A stretch of 64,000 nucleotides of DNA from Isoetes taiwanensis (lineage: Eukaryota; Streptophyta; Lycopodiopsida; Isoetales; Isoetaceae): NCBI GenBank assembly GCA_021234155.1, contig JAJEKV010000221.1, forward strand, positions 248,001 through 312,000. Direction: 5' to 3'. Below the pieces are notes generated by a model that saw nothing but the letters and a program-made list of their open reading frames with translations, ran no database searches and was not told where the DNA came from. Every line of letters starts with the position of its first letter. Position 1 is the stretch's first letter. Shown piece by piece: positions 29,227 to 41,944 of this stretch. The translations under genes and the position numbers were made by a program.

Positions 29227-30300
29227 GGTTTGTCAGGAATATCCTTCTTTCATATTTTGAATTTGAGTGCATTTCAAGTTTATGCATTTCAAGTTTCTGT
29301 TTGTGGTCTGTCTAATCTGCCTTTTGTCTGCAGGAATAACCAGATTGCCTTTTGTCTGCAGGAATAACCAGATAGACACATTTAATTGGTGTGCCATGTA
29401 GGATTGCAAGCTAGTTTTAACACACCATGCGTCCCATAATCGTTTGCTAGAGGTCCTTTTAACTTCCTGGAGTTAGTATAAGTTTTTTATGCCCATGAGG
29501 AAAATGTGCTGTCAAGAGAAATGGGCATGCCTGCACACTATCAAAAGTCTGCTTCTGATTGGACATGTGACCAGATTATGGGCTTTTGCGGCTCTTCAAG
29601 CTACAGATCTAGTGGAGATTAATAGAATGTTGGTTTTAAAATTATGGTTGGAGCCTCACGTGAAGAACTTCTGCTTTATTATAACGATTTTGTTTGTTGA
29701 CAGTCCCACCTGGATGTTAAGAGGCTTGCAGGAATATCCTTGACAGTCCCACCTGGATGTTAAGAGGTTTGTCAGGAATATCCTTCTTTCATATTTTGAA
29801 TTTGAGTGCATTTCAAGTTTATGCATTTCAAGTTTCTGTTTGTGGTCTGTCTGATCTGCCTTTTGTCTGCAGGAATAACCAGATTGCCTTTTGTCTGCAG
29901 GAATAACCAGATAGACACATTTAATTGGTGTGCCATGTAGGATTGCAAGCTAGTTTTAACACACCATGCGTCCCATAATCGTTTGCTAGAGGTCCTTTTA
30001 ACTTCCTGGAGTTAGTATAAGTTTTTTATGCCCATGAGGAAAATGTGCTGTCAAGAGAAATGGGCATGCCTGCACACTATCAAAAGTCTGCTTCTGATTG
30101 GACATGTGACCAGATTATGGGCTTTTGCGGCTCTTCAAGCTACAGATCTAGTGGAGATTAATAGAATGTTGGTTTTAAAATTATGGTTGGAGCCTCACAT
30201 GAAGAACTTCTGCTTTATTATAACGATTTTGTTTGTTGACAGTCCCACCTGGATGTTAAGAGGCTTGTGGACCTCATTGGCATCACATCCATCGAAGAGG
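29227..30300 (+). repeat. 539-bp tandem duplication in gene debris
   Basis: The sequence from GGTTTGTCAGGAATATCC at 29227 recurs from 29766 with very few differences, through CACCTGGATGTTAAGAGGC (29709 and 30248). Both copies contain the same 60-80 codon frame starting MPMRKMCCQEKW. The low divergence indicates a recent event. The second copy runs into the first recognisable SAPS exon. Confidence 0.9.
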
Positions 30301-30880
30301 TGAATTCTTTTCAAGATATCCATTTAAGATGTATCTGCTTCTTCTTCCAAGTTGTGTTCACATAGTTTTTTGCCTCTTTAACTCTTCCCATGCAGATGTG
30401 CTAAACTGGTTTCCGGACATCGACTTGCTTGAAATATGCTTGTTGATAAGCTCATCCCAGAGGTACTATGGTTTTTATTTATAATGCCATTACTTTGTGT
30501 CAAAATGGATCTGAATTGCATTCTAATGCGGCAGAGATACTTTCAACTGTGACACAAACTGCTCCGTCTGCTCTTGCATCTAAGGTTTCGAGCCCAATGT
30601 ACTGGACTTAAGTTTACTGCGTTTTAGCATTCATTATGGTTTTTGGTAAATGGGACCTTATGCTTGCATGTTTGCAGGTTCAAGGGTGGGTTATTCAATC
30701 ATGCATTGGAGGATCTACTATCCAATCCAACATTAATTCATTCTCTTTCTGTGTGCATTTCAGAGTACTATTCATTTAACATTTGGGCCACGATCACAAC
30801 ATGTACTTGAAGCCCTTTCTGCAGCTAATCCTGAAACTGTTGATACAGATCGTTCAGAGAGTATCCCTATAAAAGGTAAC
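30243..30880 (+). pseudogene. SAPS-domain PP6 regulatory subunit, multi-exon fragment
   Basis: SAPS proteins are regulatory subunits of protein phosphatase 6 (Sit4-type). Four short exons with consensus splice sites can be read: 30243-30299 (HLDVKRLVDLIGITSIEE, donor GTGAAT); 30396-30462 (VLNWFPDIDLLE, then a 2-bp insertion before a segment resembling MLVDKLIPE, donor GTACTA); about 30522-30584 (SNAAEILSTVTQTAPSALAS); 30678-30765 (GGLFNHALEDLLSNP, LIHSLSVCIS). A fifth piece near 30785-30872 (FGPRSQHVLEALSAANPETV, donor GGTAAC) may follow. These match the DLIGITS-x-LxWFxDxDLLEMxVDKL-x-NAAE-x-ALxxK-x-HALED-x-HSLSVCISLL order of the family. Retained introns show it is a genomic copy, not a processed one. 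N- and C-terminal parts are missing and the frameshift argues for a pseudogene. Confidence 0.75.
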
Positions 30881-33100
30881 GATTTGTCCACCTTTTGCAT
30901 TCACAGAGTATGTCTGCCGATTATTTTTTAGAAATGCGAAGCTTCATGTGAAGGAAGGTTGCAAAGAAAATGTTGACGTACATGACTAGCATATGCTGCT
31001 ATTTGCATTTAGTTTCTGTCTTTAACATTGTCTACTGCGGAGATTCATGAATCTTGGTCTGGGTCGGTCCAAAACAGGTTCGACCCTTCAAATTTGTGAC
31101 GAATTGGGACAAACAAGGGGCAAATTCATTGATGCGCTGCTCGCAAGAGATTGACAAGGGACAATGTAAGTTAAGGCTTTACTTTTAGATTTGATGGGGC
31201 ACAATACTGCTGCCAAGAAATCCTGGGAAAAAATACCAAATTCGGGATTGCCACATAGGAGATGCTGCATTTTTTTTTGCATCTGTTGGTAAGTCACAAA
31301 ATCTGTTTCTTTTAGTTATTTACTGGCAAAAAAATGATCTTGACCAACTAGGGAAATCACAGGTTGTGCTGCATCAGAGGGACAAATGAGGTCGGACGCA
31401 GTCTTAAGAGGAGGGAAAGAAAACTGAAGAAAATGAGGTGTAAATTGGAAGATAAGTTGGAACTGCAGACTCTTATCAAGAGTCTTGCTTCGAAGCTATT
31501 CATAGACATAAACTGAAGACAAAGCGCCCTGTCTTAGCAAAATTTGAACTGGAAAAAAGGAACCCGTATAAAATTGTCAAACCCCATGGCCACAATGCTG
31601 ACCATTAACTCTGCAGAGATTATAGGTTTAGTTTGTTTTCCTATCATCAGCTTGGAGCTAATGACCACTTATTATTGCTAAAATGTGGCGCAACGATCTG
31701 AGGCATAGAGGAAAACCAGAAATCTCGTCAGTCCCAGCTATCAGTGCCAACGACAAAGTGCTTCTTGCAGGCTCTCATTGGATGCCTGGTTTGATTCTGA
31801 CATCCTTGCAGCGGTTTCTAAAGTAAATGAAAACGTGTACCTTCTTGCTTGAGAAATTTGTGCAAAATGTGGTGTCCTGGTTTATCTCGTTACATTGTTT
31901 TATTTATCTCAATTCCATAAGCTCAGAAATGCTTGAGACTTTGGCTTAATTAAAGAGACAATCATGAAACATCTCGTACAATAACTTCAAACGCAGTCTG
32001 CTTTATTATTGCAGTCTGCTTTATTTTGTGTAACATGTGCAGATTACTGTCTCTACAAATTGCTCATACTTGATATCACTATATCATCAATTTGTTTTAT
32101 CCCAATTTACCATTGTGGAAAAGTTCAGATATTGATGAACAAGGTGATTCCATCTTTAGCCAAGTGAAGGTATTTGCAGATACGTCCAAAAAACATGTGA
32201 GGAGGTTGCTCAGATATTTAAAATAACATCCAGTATTCGAATGGACCCTTGACGATTGTAATATGGTATGTATTGAAATTTTCTGAGCAAGCCAACATCA
32301 ATTTCTGAAATATCTAATGGCACGGATAGTATACGGAGGTATGCAGCTAGCTCCTAGCACAAAATATTTTAGGCATGATTAAATTCCTATGTAATGAACC
32401 TGATTAAGTTGGAGTTCCTCTAGCTTGTCCTGCTCTACAGGAGGAGTTAGAAACTAGAACCAAGTCTGCCTATGGCTTCAACTACTTGCCTTTTGTTAGG
32501 AATTCTCTAGCCAGACTCAAGCTTGCATATCGTGTCCTTTGCTGATGGTATTTTTAAATTGTGTAATTGTAGGGCCCTTGCTCATGTTATGGATTCTGAG
32601 ATCAGCTCTCACAGAGCAGCATAGAAGAAACGAGAGCCCATAATGAAACTTGTGACCTCTTCAAGGTCTTCTACTTCGCTAATCAATGTACATAACGATG
32701 AAGTGAGTAATTAATTAAACCGATTTGGAATGTAAGCCTCCCAGATCTCGCATGTCCCAGCAAACATGAATTATTTTTCCTCGTAACAATGCATATTTGG
32801 ACAACAAAAGGATGACATTGATGAACGTAAATAGTTTGTATAGATTATGCTTCTTTGCATACTGATTTTTTATATATGGTCGGGTCTGAGGCTATAGTTC
32901 AAGATGTCTGCTGCAATGGTGGATATTGAAGGCTATGAAGCCTTGCCCCTGTCTTCTATAATAAGGTACACACCGAAGTAATTTCTTTCGATGTAAGGTC
33001 ATGCATTAGTGGCTCCAAGTGTAATATGTTTAAGGTATTGGAATTTTGGGGATTGTGAGAGTCAAAAGTTATAGAGCATGCAGTAGTTACAGGGCATGCA
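30881..33100. other. Anonymous intron-like sequence
   Basis: AT-rich with many splice-like signals, and a few short frames (for example LQICDELGQTRGKFIDALLA near 31080). It may hold further decayed exons of the SAPS gene, but none is recognisable to me. Confidence 0.35.
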
Positions 33101-33126
33101 GTTCTGTCTATAACTGGAAGTATTAA

Positions 33127-33450
33127 ATGGGGATTTTAAATTGTAAAAAGAAGCGAGATATCATCCGTTGTGTTTCCATTGCAAAGTTGTTCGATATTAC
33201 ATATTCCAGGAGCAAAATGCAAGTGGAGATGTTTCCTTTCTACTTGTCAATGATTCGCTTTCGGTTTTCAAGAAGCCAGATGCACGATCCCCAAATGATG
33301 AGTTCCACGGTTTGCCAAGATTTTGTGCAACTTAATAAGTCGCATTTAAGTGCACCCAGTTTACCTTTAAAAGTTGGGCTCGGGTTCAAAGTCGGTCATA
33401 ATTTTGACCGACAACGATCGGTGCATAGAGTAACATTCCTCAGAACTTAA
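33127..33450 (+). other. 107-codon open frame, unrecognised
   Basis: Single ATG-started frame in otherwise AT-rich DNA. Composition and motifs give no clue; likely chance. Confidence 0.12.
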
Positions 33451-35630
33451 TCTCAACTTTGTTGTTTATCCAGATGAGCTTATAGACTCGGAGTTGGAAG
33501 GTTGGATAAAATTGAATCTCAAGTCGCATAACCTTGAAAAACGCAAGTAGAAAAGTTGGTTGGTAAGGAGTAAAACATGCCATAATTAATGGGAAATTTT
33601 AAAGAGAAATAGTCTCCTATGGGGGTAAAATATGATAATTGAAACGTAATTTTTTGTCTGAAACATAAGTGGGGTTATAACAATAATCCATAAATACAGA
33701 AGAGTTGGTACAGAAACAATCAATTTATTATTATGTACAATTTGCGAGATTGTAGAGGCCTCTAAATGAAGCTTGCCCGGGTGAAATGCTAAAAAGGCTA
33801 GTCACAGCTTGCTTTTATGTAATCGCGACTTGTGTGTTGCTGCAAGTAAAACTTCTCTCTAGATTTGGTTATCCTAGGATAAATCGACATGCAAACTCTA
33901 TCATCTCCGAGAAGTTAAGGATATATAATGGCTCGGGGAAAACTTTTGCAACTTGGAAGAATGTTACAGTTCCATATGCATTATGCTTTGCCTTTCGTGG
34001 TAAATTTTTTGTGAGTTTAGGTTGCATGGATTAGGTCACTTTTTGTAGATCAAATGACTTTGGAGAACAATAGGAAATGTACAATTCATAGTATGATTGT
34101 TTTTGAAGTCCAAACTATAGTGGTCGTTTGGAGGATCGTCTAGGACAATTCTAGATTGTTCATTGAAGTACCCATTCTTCTCTGCTTTTACCCCTCTTAT
34201 AGTGGTCATTTGGAGTCTTGGCGTCCAAGACATCCTAGATTGTTCATTGGAGTACCCCTTCACGTTCGCTCCTCCATAATCAAGTCTTGCGCTTTACTGG
34301 ACTTAAACTTCTTGGATTTCATTAAGACATTACAAATAATTGGCATGGTTGGGTTTGTGGATTTAGAGGTGATAGAAAAAGCTAAATGTTTCAAATCATA
34401 AATGTGCACCATGGGACATTGAGTCTTACCTTCTTTGGCTTTTTGTTTCCTCTCACCAATTTCTTTTTTCTAGCCTCTTTGTATTTCTTAAGCTATAAAT
34501 AGTTGTGAGTGGAAGACTCTTCTATGGATGTCCGGTTTTGATTTAAGTATTATTAGAATTTTGGATTTAGAACAATTAACCTCCCCCACTGTTTGGATGT
34601 AAGGAAAATTTATGGATGCGCTTTCCAAATATGTTACTTGATTCTATTGACAATGTGTTGCCAAACTTTTGGTTGGTCTTAAGCCTTGATCCAACTTTAA
34701 TCGCCTCCAAGTCACCTTTGTGCCTTTTAAAAGGTAGTTTGCACATGACTGGGTTTTTTCAAAACCTCAATGCTTATACAATGTACATGAATCATGTCTC
34801 ACATGCATCCTGTCTCCACATTTACACCTTAAGAACATTTCAATTACATTTGTTATGTGATGTTATCTTAGTCTTTGTTAGGTTGGTCAGTGAAGTTCCT
34901 ACCCCAAGGAATAAATTGTTCTTTTGGTCTAGTAGGTCATTGATCTTCGATCTGCCACACCTTCATTCACACGTTTTCCTCCACTTAACCCTCTTTTAGT
35001 TATTAGTTAGCTTATGTCATATTGCACAAAATTAGAGCATTCTTTCGCAAGAATACATTTTTTGAGTTATTAGATGTAGTGAGCTATTAGATGTTATCAT
35101 AGATATACAGACTCACACTTATGCTCAGCAAGTATGCTTATGTTGCATGCAAAGAAAACATTGAATTCGACTTATCTAAATGAAAATCTATGAAAATATC
35201 CACAAATTGAACTTGGACTTAGACATTGACTCATTTAGCATAACTCGTCCTGCTATTTTAGCAATTGTAGTACGTTGGAAGGATGAGTAATAGACACACT
35301 ATTTGTAGGCGATTCTAAATGAATATATTTTATAATTCTTCCTTTTTATTCCCCCTATGGCACCATATCGATGACAACAACTTTAGTACATTGTTGAACG
35401 AATATAAATAGCTACCTATCAGATCAAATATCAAATTTATGTACTAGATAAAAATGCTTTCATAGTCACATCGTTGTTGCAACTATCATGAGAACTCAAG
35501 TATTATGTTCTAATATAACAAGTTCGAATTAGACATGAACAATACATATTAGTAAGCATCCACAAGTTAACTATGAAAGTCCGAAAACCAGAGTAAACCA
35601 ATAGTTGCATATAAAATCTATCTCAACTCT
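33451..35630. other. Anonymous AT-rich sequence with an ~80-bp tandem duplication
   Basis: At 34119-34255 two units share TATAGTGGTCRTTTGGAG and CTAGATTGTTCATTGRAGTA, spaced about 79 bp. Otherwise nothing recognisable; frames up to 127 codons (34616) lack features. Confidence 0.4.
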
Positions 35631-35669
35631 ATGGAGAGACTAAATAATAAACTCTAGATACATTCACCT

Positions 35670-36100
35670 AATCTCAATGGATCTATGGGAATCTTAATAG
35701 AATATGATTTTAGAGAATCTATGGGATTCTTCATAGAGTTTGAAGAATCCGGGATTTTTGATGAAATCTTGGAGAACCCAAAGGAATCTTTATAGAATGT
35801 AAATGTAATCTAGGAGAATCTACATAGAATATTGAGGAATCTAGAGGAATCTTGGAATGTAATGGAATCTTTATAAAATCTTTGAGAATTTAGGAAATCT
35901 TGATGAAATCTTGGAGAGTCTAGGGGAATTTTCATAAAATCTTAAGGGTATCAAGGTATATCTTTCACATTGGGTGTGCTTTATAGTGAATCTTTATATA
36001 ATCTACAGATACTCGTAGTATCTTGGAAAATCTTATAATAGATTCCTAGAAATTCTTAAAGAATCTTATAGAATCTTTCCAAAATAGGGGTAGCGTTGAT
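35670..36100. repeat. Degenerate GAATCT minisatellite
   Basis: About 430 bp in which variants of GGAATCTTNATAGAATCTA and GAGAATCTAGG recur every 20-35 bp. The units are poorly conserved, indicating an old array. Confidence 0.7.
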
Positions 36101-36201
36101 GGAATATTGGTAAACTTGAAAATCTTATAGAAACTTGGGAAATCTATTCTTGCCAATGTATGTACATTCGGCTTCGTACACTCCCTCATAGTACAAATAC
36201 T

Positions 36202-36327
<126 letters not shown>

Positions 36328-36427
36328 TATCATAAGTATCGGGTGCTCGCACATAGTACAAAATTAAGATCATGTTTTAGGGTTTAGTGTTTGCATCAAG
36401 AAACTCCATCACTTCGACTGCCAAAGG

Positions 36428-37850
36428 ATGAAGCAAAGAACCACAGGTATAGCCAAGAGCAAGTGTTCGAATGGAAGAGCAATTAGAGAGAGCGACCGTG
36501 AGCCCAAACCAAGCTTCGACTTCAGACACTTCGGAGAAGCGGCCTCAAGTAGAAGACCGCCATTCAAAGACAATATCAAGATGAGAGATAATATCAATCA
36601 TGTCAAGATCCTTAGCGCTGCACCATCTAGGCTTGCACGACATCTTCGGGATGCAACGCTACCAATTGCGGCAGCACCAACACAAATGACATGAGTGTCC
36701 TCAACAACTGAAGGAGGAACGCCGAGACATCTTCAAAAGTCTTGACCACGACCTCAAAGCCGCATTATCGAGGAATTCCTTCAGACGACCTCGACATCAA
36801 CGAACCAACTGAGGAGGCAACCTCTTGACGACCATAATCCTGCCTTATATGTTGATGTTTGTAATATGCATGCCAGACGGAAATTACACTTAAGAAAGGC
36901 TTCACAACGACGGGTTATGACTATGCTCATTCAACAACTAGGTGATGGCTTCGTCAAGTACTCCTACCAACAATTAGAAGACAAGAAGCCCAACTTATCT
37001 CCGACACGAGGGACCTCAACGCCCAAGATAGAAGCATTCGACACCTTAACGACAAGGACAGCAACCAAAGCACATTCGGCAAAAAGAGAGTTCAAGACAA
37101 TAGTCGGGCTATTCAAGGACACGAGCAGGTCTAGGGCAGAAAGTACTTCAACTCAAGGGTCAAGCTACGCAGATATAAGAGTACATCATCCCCGACAGCA
37201 AATCAATCACGGAGAAGAGTCATGAGGCTTTACTCGCCAGGAAGATGCACATGTATTGAGGGACAATAGCCATAAACCAGAAGATGAAGGAATGCTAGTA
37301 CTTCCACGAGCTCCTTAGATGCAACAAGAAGTTCAAACTGTGGAGCGTGATCAAGTGCAACTAGAAGGTACCACAAGACTAGAAGGCAGCATAGCACCGT
37401 AGAACATGACAACGTCTAAGACATCACATTGAGGAGATCAAATAGGTAAGATGAGAAGCTCGAGGGAGAAGCAACTAAGAGAACTGAGCCAAAGAATCGA
37501 TGAATCAGCTAGAAACTTCACCAGGCTACGACAACTTGCATGCAACTTCGTGAACTCAAGGATCGACAATTCAAAAGGCAACTCATGAAGAGATCAACTC
37601 CTTAATTACGAGTCTAGCCAAAGGAATTGCTCACAACTTCAAGAGGTGCCTCCAAAGCAATTATTGCCCAAGAACAAGATTAAGAAGTAGACCGGAACGC
37701 CGAAGCATCAACGATCGTCACATCCTTAGTTAGCATGTGAAGCAGAAGCAAGTTGTGCCACAGCCGACAGACATTGGAGAGCTCAAACATATCAAATCGA
37801 GCACGAGCTGACGTACAAATAGGAGGATATAGATCTTCAAAACCAGCGCA
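36428..37850 (+). other. Broken coding-like sequence, unrecognised
   Basis: Several ATG-started frames in tandem (36428-36694, 36866-37225) and AC-rich composition like that of 25690-26390. The frames are basic and Ser/Arg/Thr-rich with no known motif. Probably remains of a retroelement ORF. No LTR or target duplication was found around it. Confidence 0.3.
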
Positions 37851-38002
37851 CTAGGAGGAACATCGACAACAATGCCATGGAGTACGTGTGCACCTCGAGG
37901 GAAGACACCAAGGGGGCCTAATAGCTTTAGTAGTATTTGTAATCATAATAGTGTATGCCTTGCATGCATATTTCCCCTTGTTATTCCCTCTCCCTCTCTC
38001 TC

Positions 38003-38192
38003 TCAAGTATGTTACCGAATCTAGTGGAGATGAGATGGTAGAGAGCGATGGCGAGATACTCGATGACGAGTTCTTGCCGGATGATGACATATTTTCTTAG
38101 TGATATAAATGTTTTTCTGTATTCGGTCTTATGGACCTGATGGTCTGAAAAGACGAAATAATACAATTCACTTCACTTCACTTCACTTCTCA
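38003..38192 (+). mobile_element. LINE 3' end, 5'-truncated to about 190 bp
   Basis: The last 31 codons of a LINE ORF (YVTESSGDEMVESDGEILDD..., acidic like the tails of the LINEs at 51 and 54 kb) are followed by a stop, the hairpin GACC TGAT GGTC (38134-38145), and a (TTCAC)n tail of about five units. The truncation point directly follows a CT-rich tract (37986-38004). Confidence 0.75.
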
Positions 38193-38199
38193 GTATAGT

Positions 38200-38850
38200 A
38201 GATAAAAAAAAGAGGTGCCGGACAATTTAAAGGCATGAAGCGAGCGACATCCTCAACACTCATCTCGCAATAAGCTACCGCAAGAGATCACAACAATATT
38301 GAACCCAGAGGTACCCTTTAGCTGCCAAAATGAAGAATTCAATGTGGATTTGATATTTTTCAACGAAACCACCTTCAAGCTTTTGGGAAACCAAAACGTG
38401 GTCAATTACGCCATCAAAACCACCAAGCAATGAAGAAAGTTGACCTCTACATCGAGGAGGGCTGAGTCACAAGCAACTCGAATAGCGTTACCTTGCCGCT
38501 CAAGAAGGCAACATGTGGATGAGGCGAAAGCAAGATTGAGGAGCTACGATCATATAGTCGAAAGTATGATAGGCTTATGGATGATAACATCCATAATGGG
38601 ATTGGAAGGCATTCCAGATTTTCGAAAGGATTGCCCCCAAGTTGAGCTAAAAGCGTCAACAATTGGGAAGGAAATGCAAAGGAGTAACTAAAATTATACA
38701 TGATTGTTAACAGACATCCAACATATTGAAACCACTTGGTGAGATTGATCACCTCGCTAAGAAGGAATCATTACTAGGATAATTGTTGACCATGTATAAA
38801 GCTAGTACCTCCAAGGAATAATCCAATCGAATGAAAAGAAGTAATCTAAC
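38200..38850. other. Anonymous sequence
   Basis: Short overlapping frames on both strands (38440-38752), none recognisable. Confidence 0.35.
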
Positions 38851-39017
38851 AAGTCTGGCCAACTTATTATGATGACATCAATTCAATTGGTAGGAATATT
38901 CCAAGGGAGTAAATAACTAAGAAAGGGGGATATCTAGAATATAAAATTGAATAATACATAAAAGGTATATCTAAAAATAAGAAGTGCATTAATCACATAG
39001 TCTTTTGAGACAAAAGG

Positions 39018-39909
39018 AATTATTATTATTATTATTTTATTTATTTATCTAATGCTCACTTAGGACCTTGAGAGGCCATGGAGCCCTAATATTTACAACT
39101 TTATCAAAAATGATCGGTGTGTATCCACCTTGCTTATATACTCTCCTAACAAATATGGTTCCAAATTCAACAGTGCTGGAAAGTCTTCCATGTGTATGCT
39201 GAACTCATCTCTAATATGCTCATAAGCTGAGCAATGCAGAAATGTATGTGCCACATCCTCTACATCTCCCGAACCACATATCTCACACTTCCTGTCTCCT
39301 ATGGGAACTTTGAACCACCTGCCTACTTCAATTCCCAAACGATGAGAACTGGTTCTGTACCTGGCTATAATTTGTTTATATGCTTTTGGAATATCTGAAC
39401 ATAAGTAAGCTTGGCTTTTGTAATCTATAATGCTGTTGACTTCTCTTCTATAGTGTACCATTCTACTACCTGGGGCAGCCCATAGGTAATCTATTGCAAG
39501 TCTTTCCAATATGGCTCTTGTCTCCTTTTTGTCACTAGGCCAATTGGCTTCTGACGGCCCTCATTTATTAGCCCAATTCCAAAAATCACTTAGCCACCCT
39601 TGCTCACCATTAGCCATAGCTTGATGGGTGATTCGAGCTGGACTCTGTTCTCTAAGCCTATTTACAAAATTTACAGATTGATATAGAGCTTCAAGCTCTA
39701 AGGGGAACATCCCAGCTTCTGCATGCATGATTGCATATGGAATTTGAGCTTTGATTCCCAGCTCCTCCCGCAAGAACATTTTCTGCACGGCTTCTATTTG
39801 GCTCCATAGCCTTGCTGAGCATCCTGGCCCCCATACTGGAGTTCCATATAGCAATATTGTTTGTACTAATGTTTGAAAAGCATTTTTTTCAGCTCCCAAT
39901 CTATTAGAG
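39018..39909 (-). pseudogene. LINE ORF2 C-terminal half, tandem copy 1
   Basis: Frames 39899-39561 (AFQTLVQTILLYGTPVWGPG, MFLREELGIKAQIPYAIMHAEAG) and 39509-39093 (SSHRLGIEVGRWFKVPIGDR, then CEICGSGDVEDVAHTFLHC) give the post-RT region and the C-terminal zinc-binding motif CX2C..HX4C. One frameshift or stop near 39540 separates them. The tail is an (AAT)n run at 39018-39045. Confidence 0.85.
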
Positions 39910-40229
39910 ATGCTTTATGACACTCGTAAGCATACTATACAAAGCTGATTTTACCTCCCATGACTCTTCTTTTTACACATTCCTTCCAATTGTATTTTTG
40001 AAGCAAAATCAATGCCTAAATATTTGTAGCAGTCCACTATTTCAAGTGTATGTCCCCGAAAATCTGGGCCAACTTGTTATGATGACATCAATTCAATTGA
40101 TAGGAATATTCCAAGGGAGTAAATAACTAAGAAAGGGGGATATCTAGAATATAAAATTGAATAATACATAAAAGGTATATCTAAAAATAAGAAGTGCATT
40201 AATCACATAGTCTTTTTGAGACAAAGGAA

Positions 40230-41160
40230 TTATTATTATTATTATTTTATTTATTTTATCTTAATGCTCACTTAGGACCTTGAGAGGCCATGGAGCACTA
40301 ATATTTACAACTTTATCAAAGATGATCGCTGTGTATCCACCTTGCTTATATACTTCTCCAACAAATATACTATTCTATTCTATTCTATTCCTAACAAATA
40401 TGGTTCCAAATTCAACAATGCTGGAAAGTCTTCCATGTGTACGCTGAACTCATCTCTATTATGCTCATAAGTTGAGCAATGCAGAAATGTATGTGCCTCA
40501 TCCTCTACATCTCCCTAACCACATATCTCACACTTCGCTCTCCCATGGGAACTTTGAACCACCTGTACTTCACCCCCTTAACGATGAGAACTGGTTACAT
40601 GCACTGGCTATAATTTGTTTATATGCTTTTGGAATATCTGAACATAAGTAAGTTTCTTGGCTTTGTAATCTATAATGCCGCTTGACTTCTCTTCTATAGG
40701 TACCATTCTACTACCCTCGACAGCCTATAGGTAATCTATTGCAAGTCTTTCCAATATGGCTCTTGCCTCCCTTTTTGTCACTAGGCCATTGGCTTTATGA
40801 CCTTCCCATTTATTAGCCCAATTCCAAAATCTCTTAGCCACCCTTGCTCGCCATTAGCCATAGCTTGATGGGAGATTTGAGTGGACTGCTTCTCTAAGCC
40901 TCATTTACAAAATTCTACAGATTGGTATAGAGCTTCAAGCTCTAAGGGGGAACATCCCAACTTCTGCAAGCATGATTGCATATGGAAATTTGAGCTTTGA
41001 TTACTCCTCCCAAGAAGAACATTTTTCTCAGACGTGGTCCTATTTGGCTCCATAGCCTTGCTGAGCATCCTGGCCCCCATACTGGAGTTCCATATAGCAA
41101 TATTGTTTGTACTAATGTTTGAAAAGCATTTTTTTCAGCTCCCAATCTATTAGAGATGCT
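40230..41160 (-). pseudogene. LINE ORF2 C-terminal half, tandem copy 2
   Basis: Same sequence as copy 1 but with many more indels; the only long frame is 41145-40942 (AFQTLVQTILLYGTPVWGPG). Differences from copy 1 cluster at CTG/CAG sites, for example where copy 1 has CTGTACCTGGC. Contains the 20-bp (ATTCT)n insertion at 40369-40388. Confidence 0.85.
40369..40388 (+). mobile_element. Tail-only retro-insertion (copy 2)
   Basis: ACTATTCTATTCTATTCTAT is inserted between two copies of the flank AACAAATAT (40360-40368 and 40393-40401). Copy 1 of the tandem unit has a single uninterrupted flank and lacks it. Confidence 0.65.
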
Positions 41161-41479
41161 TTATGACACCTCGTAAGCATACTATACAAACAAAGATTTA
41201 CCTCCCATGACTCCTTCTTTTACACATTTCCTTCCAATTGTATTTTGAAGCAAAATCAATGCCTAAATATTTGTAGCAGTCCACTATTTCAAGTGTATGT
41301 CCCTGGAAAATCCGGCCAACTTGTTATGATGACATCAATTCAATTGATAGGAATATTCCAAGGGAGTAAATAACTAAGAAAGGGGGATATCTAGAATATA
41401 AAATTGAATAATACATAAAAGGTATATCTAAAAATAAGAAGTGCATTAATCACATAGTCTTTTGAGACAAAAGGAATTA

Positions 41480-41944
41480 TTATTATTATTATTTTATTTA
41501 TTTATCTAATGCTCACTTAGGACCTTGAGAGGCCATGGAGCACTAATATTTACAACTTTATCAAAGATGATCGTTGTGTATCCACCTTGCTTATATACTC
41601 TCCTAACAAATATACTATTCTATTCTATTCTATTCCTAACAAATATGGTTCCAAATTCAACAATGCTGGAAAGTCTTCCATGTGTACGCTGAACTCATCT
41701 CTATTATGCTCATAAGTTGAGCAATGCGTAAAATGTATGTGCCTCATCCTCTACATCTCCCTAAACCACATATCTCACACTTCCCCTGTCTCCCATGGAA
41801 CTTTGAACCACACCCTACTTCAATTCAGACGATGAGAACTGGATTCAGCACTGGCTATAATTTGTTTATATGCTTTTGGAATATCTAAACATAAGTAAAG
41901 TTTTGGCTTTTGTAATCTATAATATTTGACTTCTCTTCTATATG
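41480..41944 (-). pseudogene. LINE ORF2 C-terminal end, tandem copy 3
   Basis: Third copy of the LINE end, degenerate; readable as AYKQIIASAESSSHRL in 42026-41820. The tail is an (AAT)n run at about 41478-41503. It is interrupted on its right by the foldback element at 41945. Confidence 0.75.
41614..41633 (+). mobile_element. Tail-only retro-insertion (copy 3)
   Basis: The same 20-bp (ATTCT)n insertion as in copy 2, here flanked by a perfect 13-bp duplication TCCTAACAAATAT (41601-41613 and 41634-41646). Confidence 0.75.

Larger units (their letters stand above)
38858..41310 (-). repeat. 1.2-kb tandem unit: LINE 3' end plus flank, copies 1 and 2
   Basis: Unit boundaries are marked by GGCCAACTTRTTATGATGAC at about 38858, 40068 and 41308. 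Each unit holds 155 bp of non-LINE flank, an (ATT)n tail read on the minus strand as (AAT)n, and about 1.05 kb of LINE 3' coding sequence ending near CAAGTGTATGTCC. A third copy begins at 41308 and runs on into more complete LINE sequence. Duplication of the flank together with the LINE end shows a DNA-level tandem duplication rather than repeated insertion. Confidence 0.9.

Noticed and set aside
34616-34999. 127-codon open frame on the plus strand
   Set aside because: AT-rich surroundings, hydrophobic random composition, no motif or splice context.
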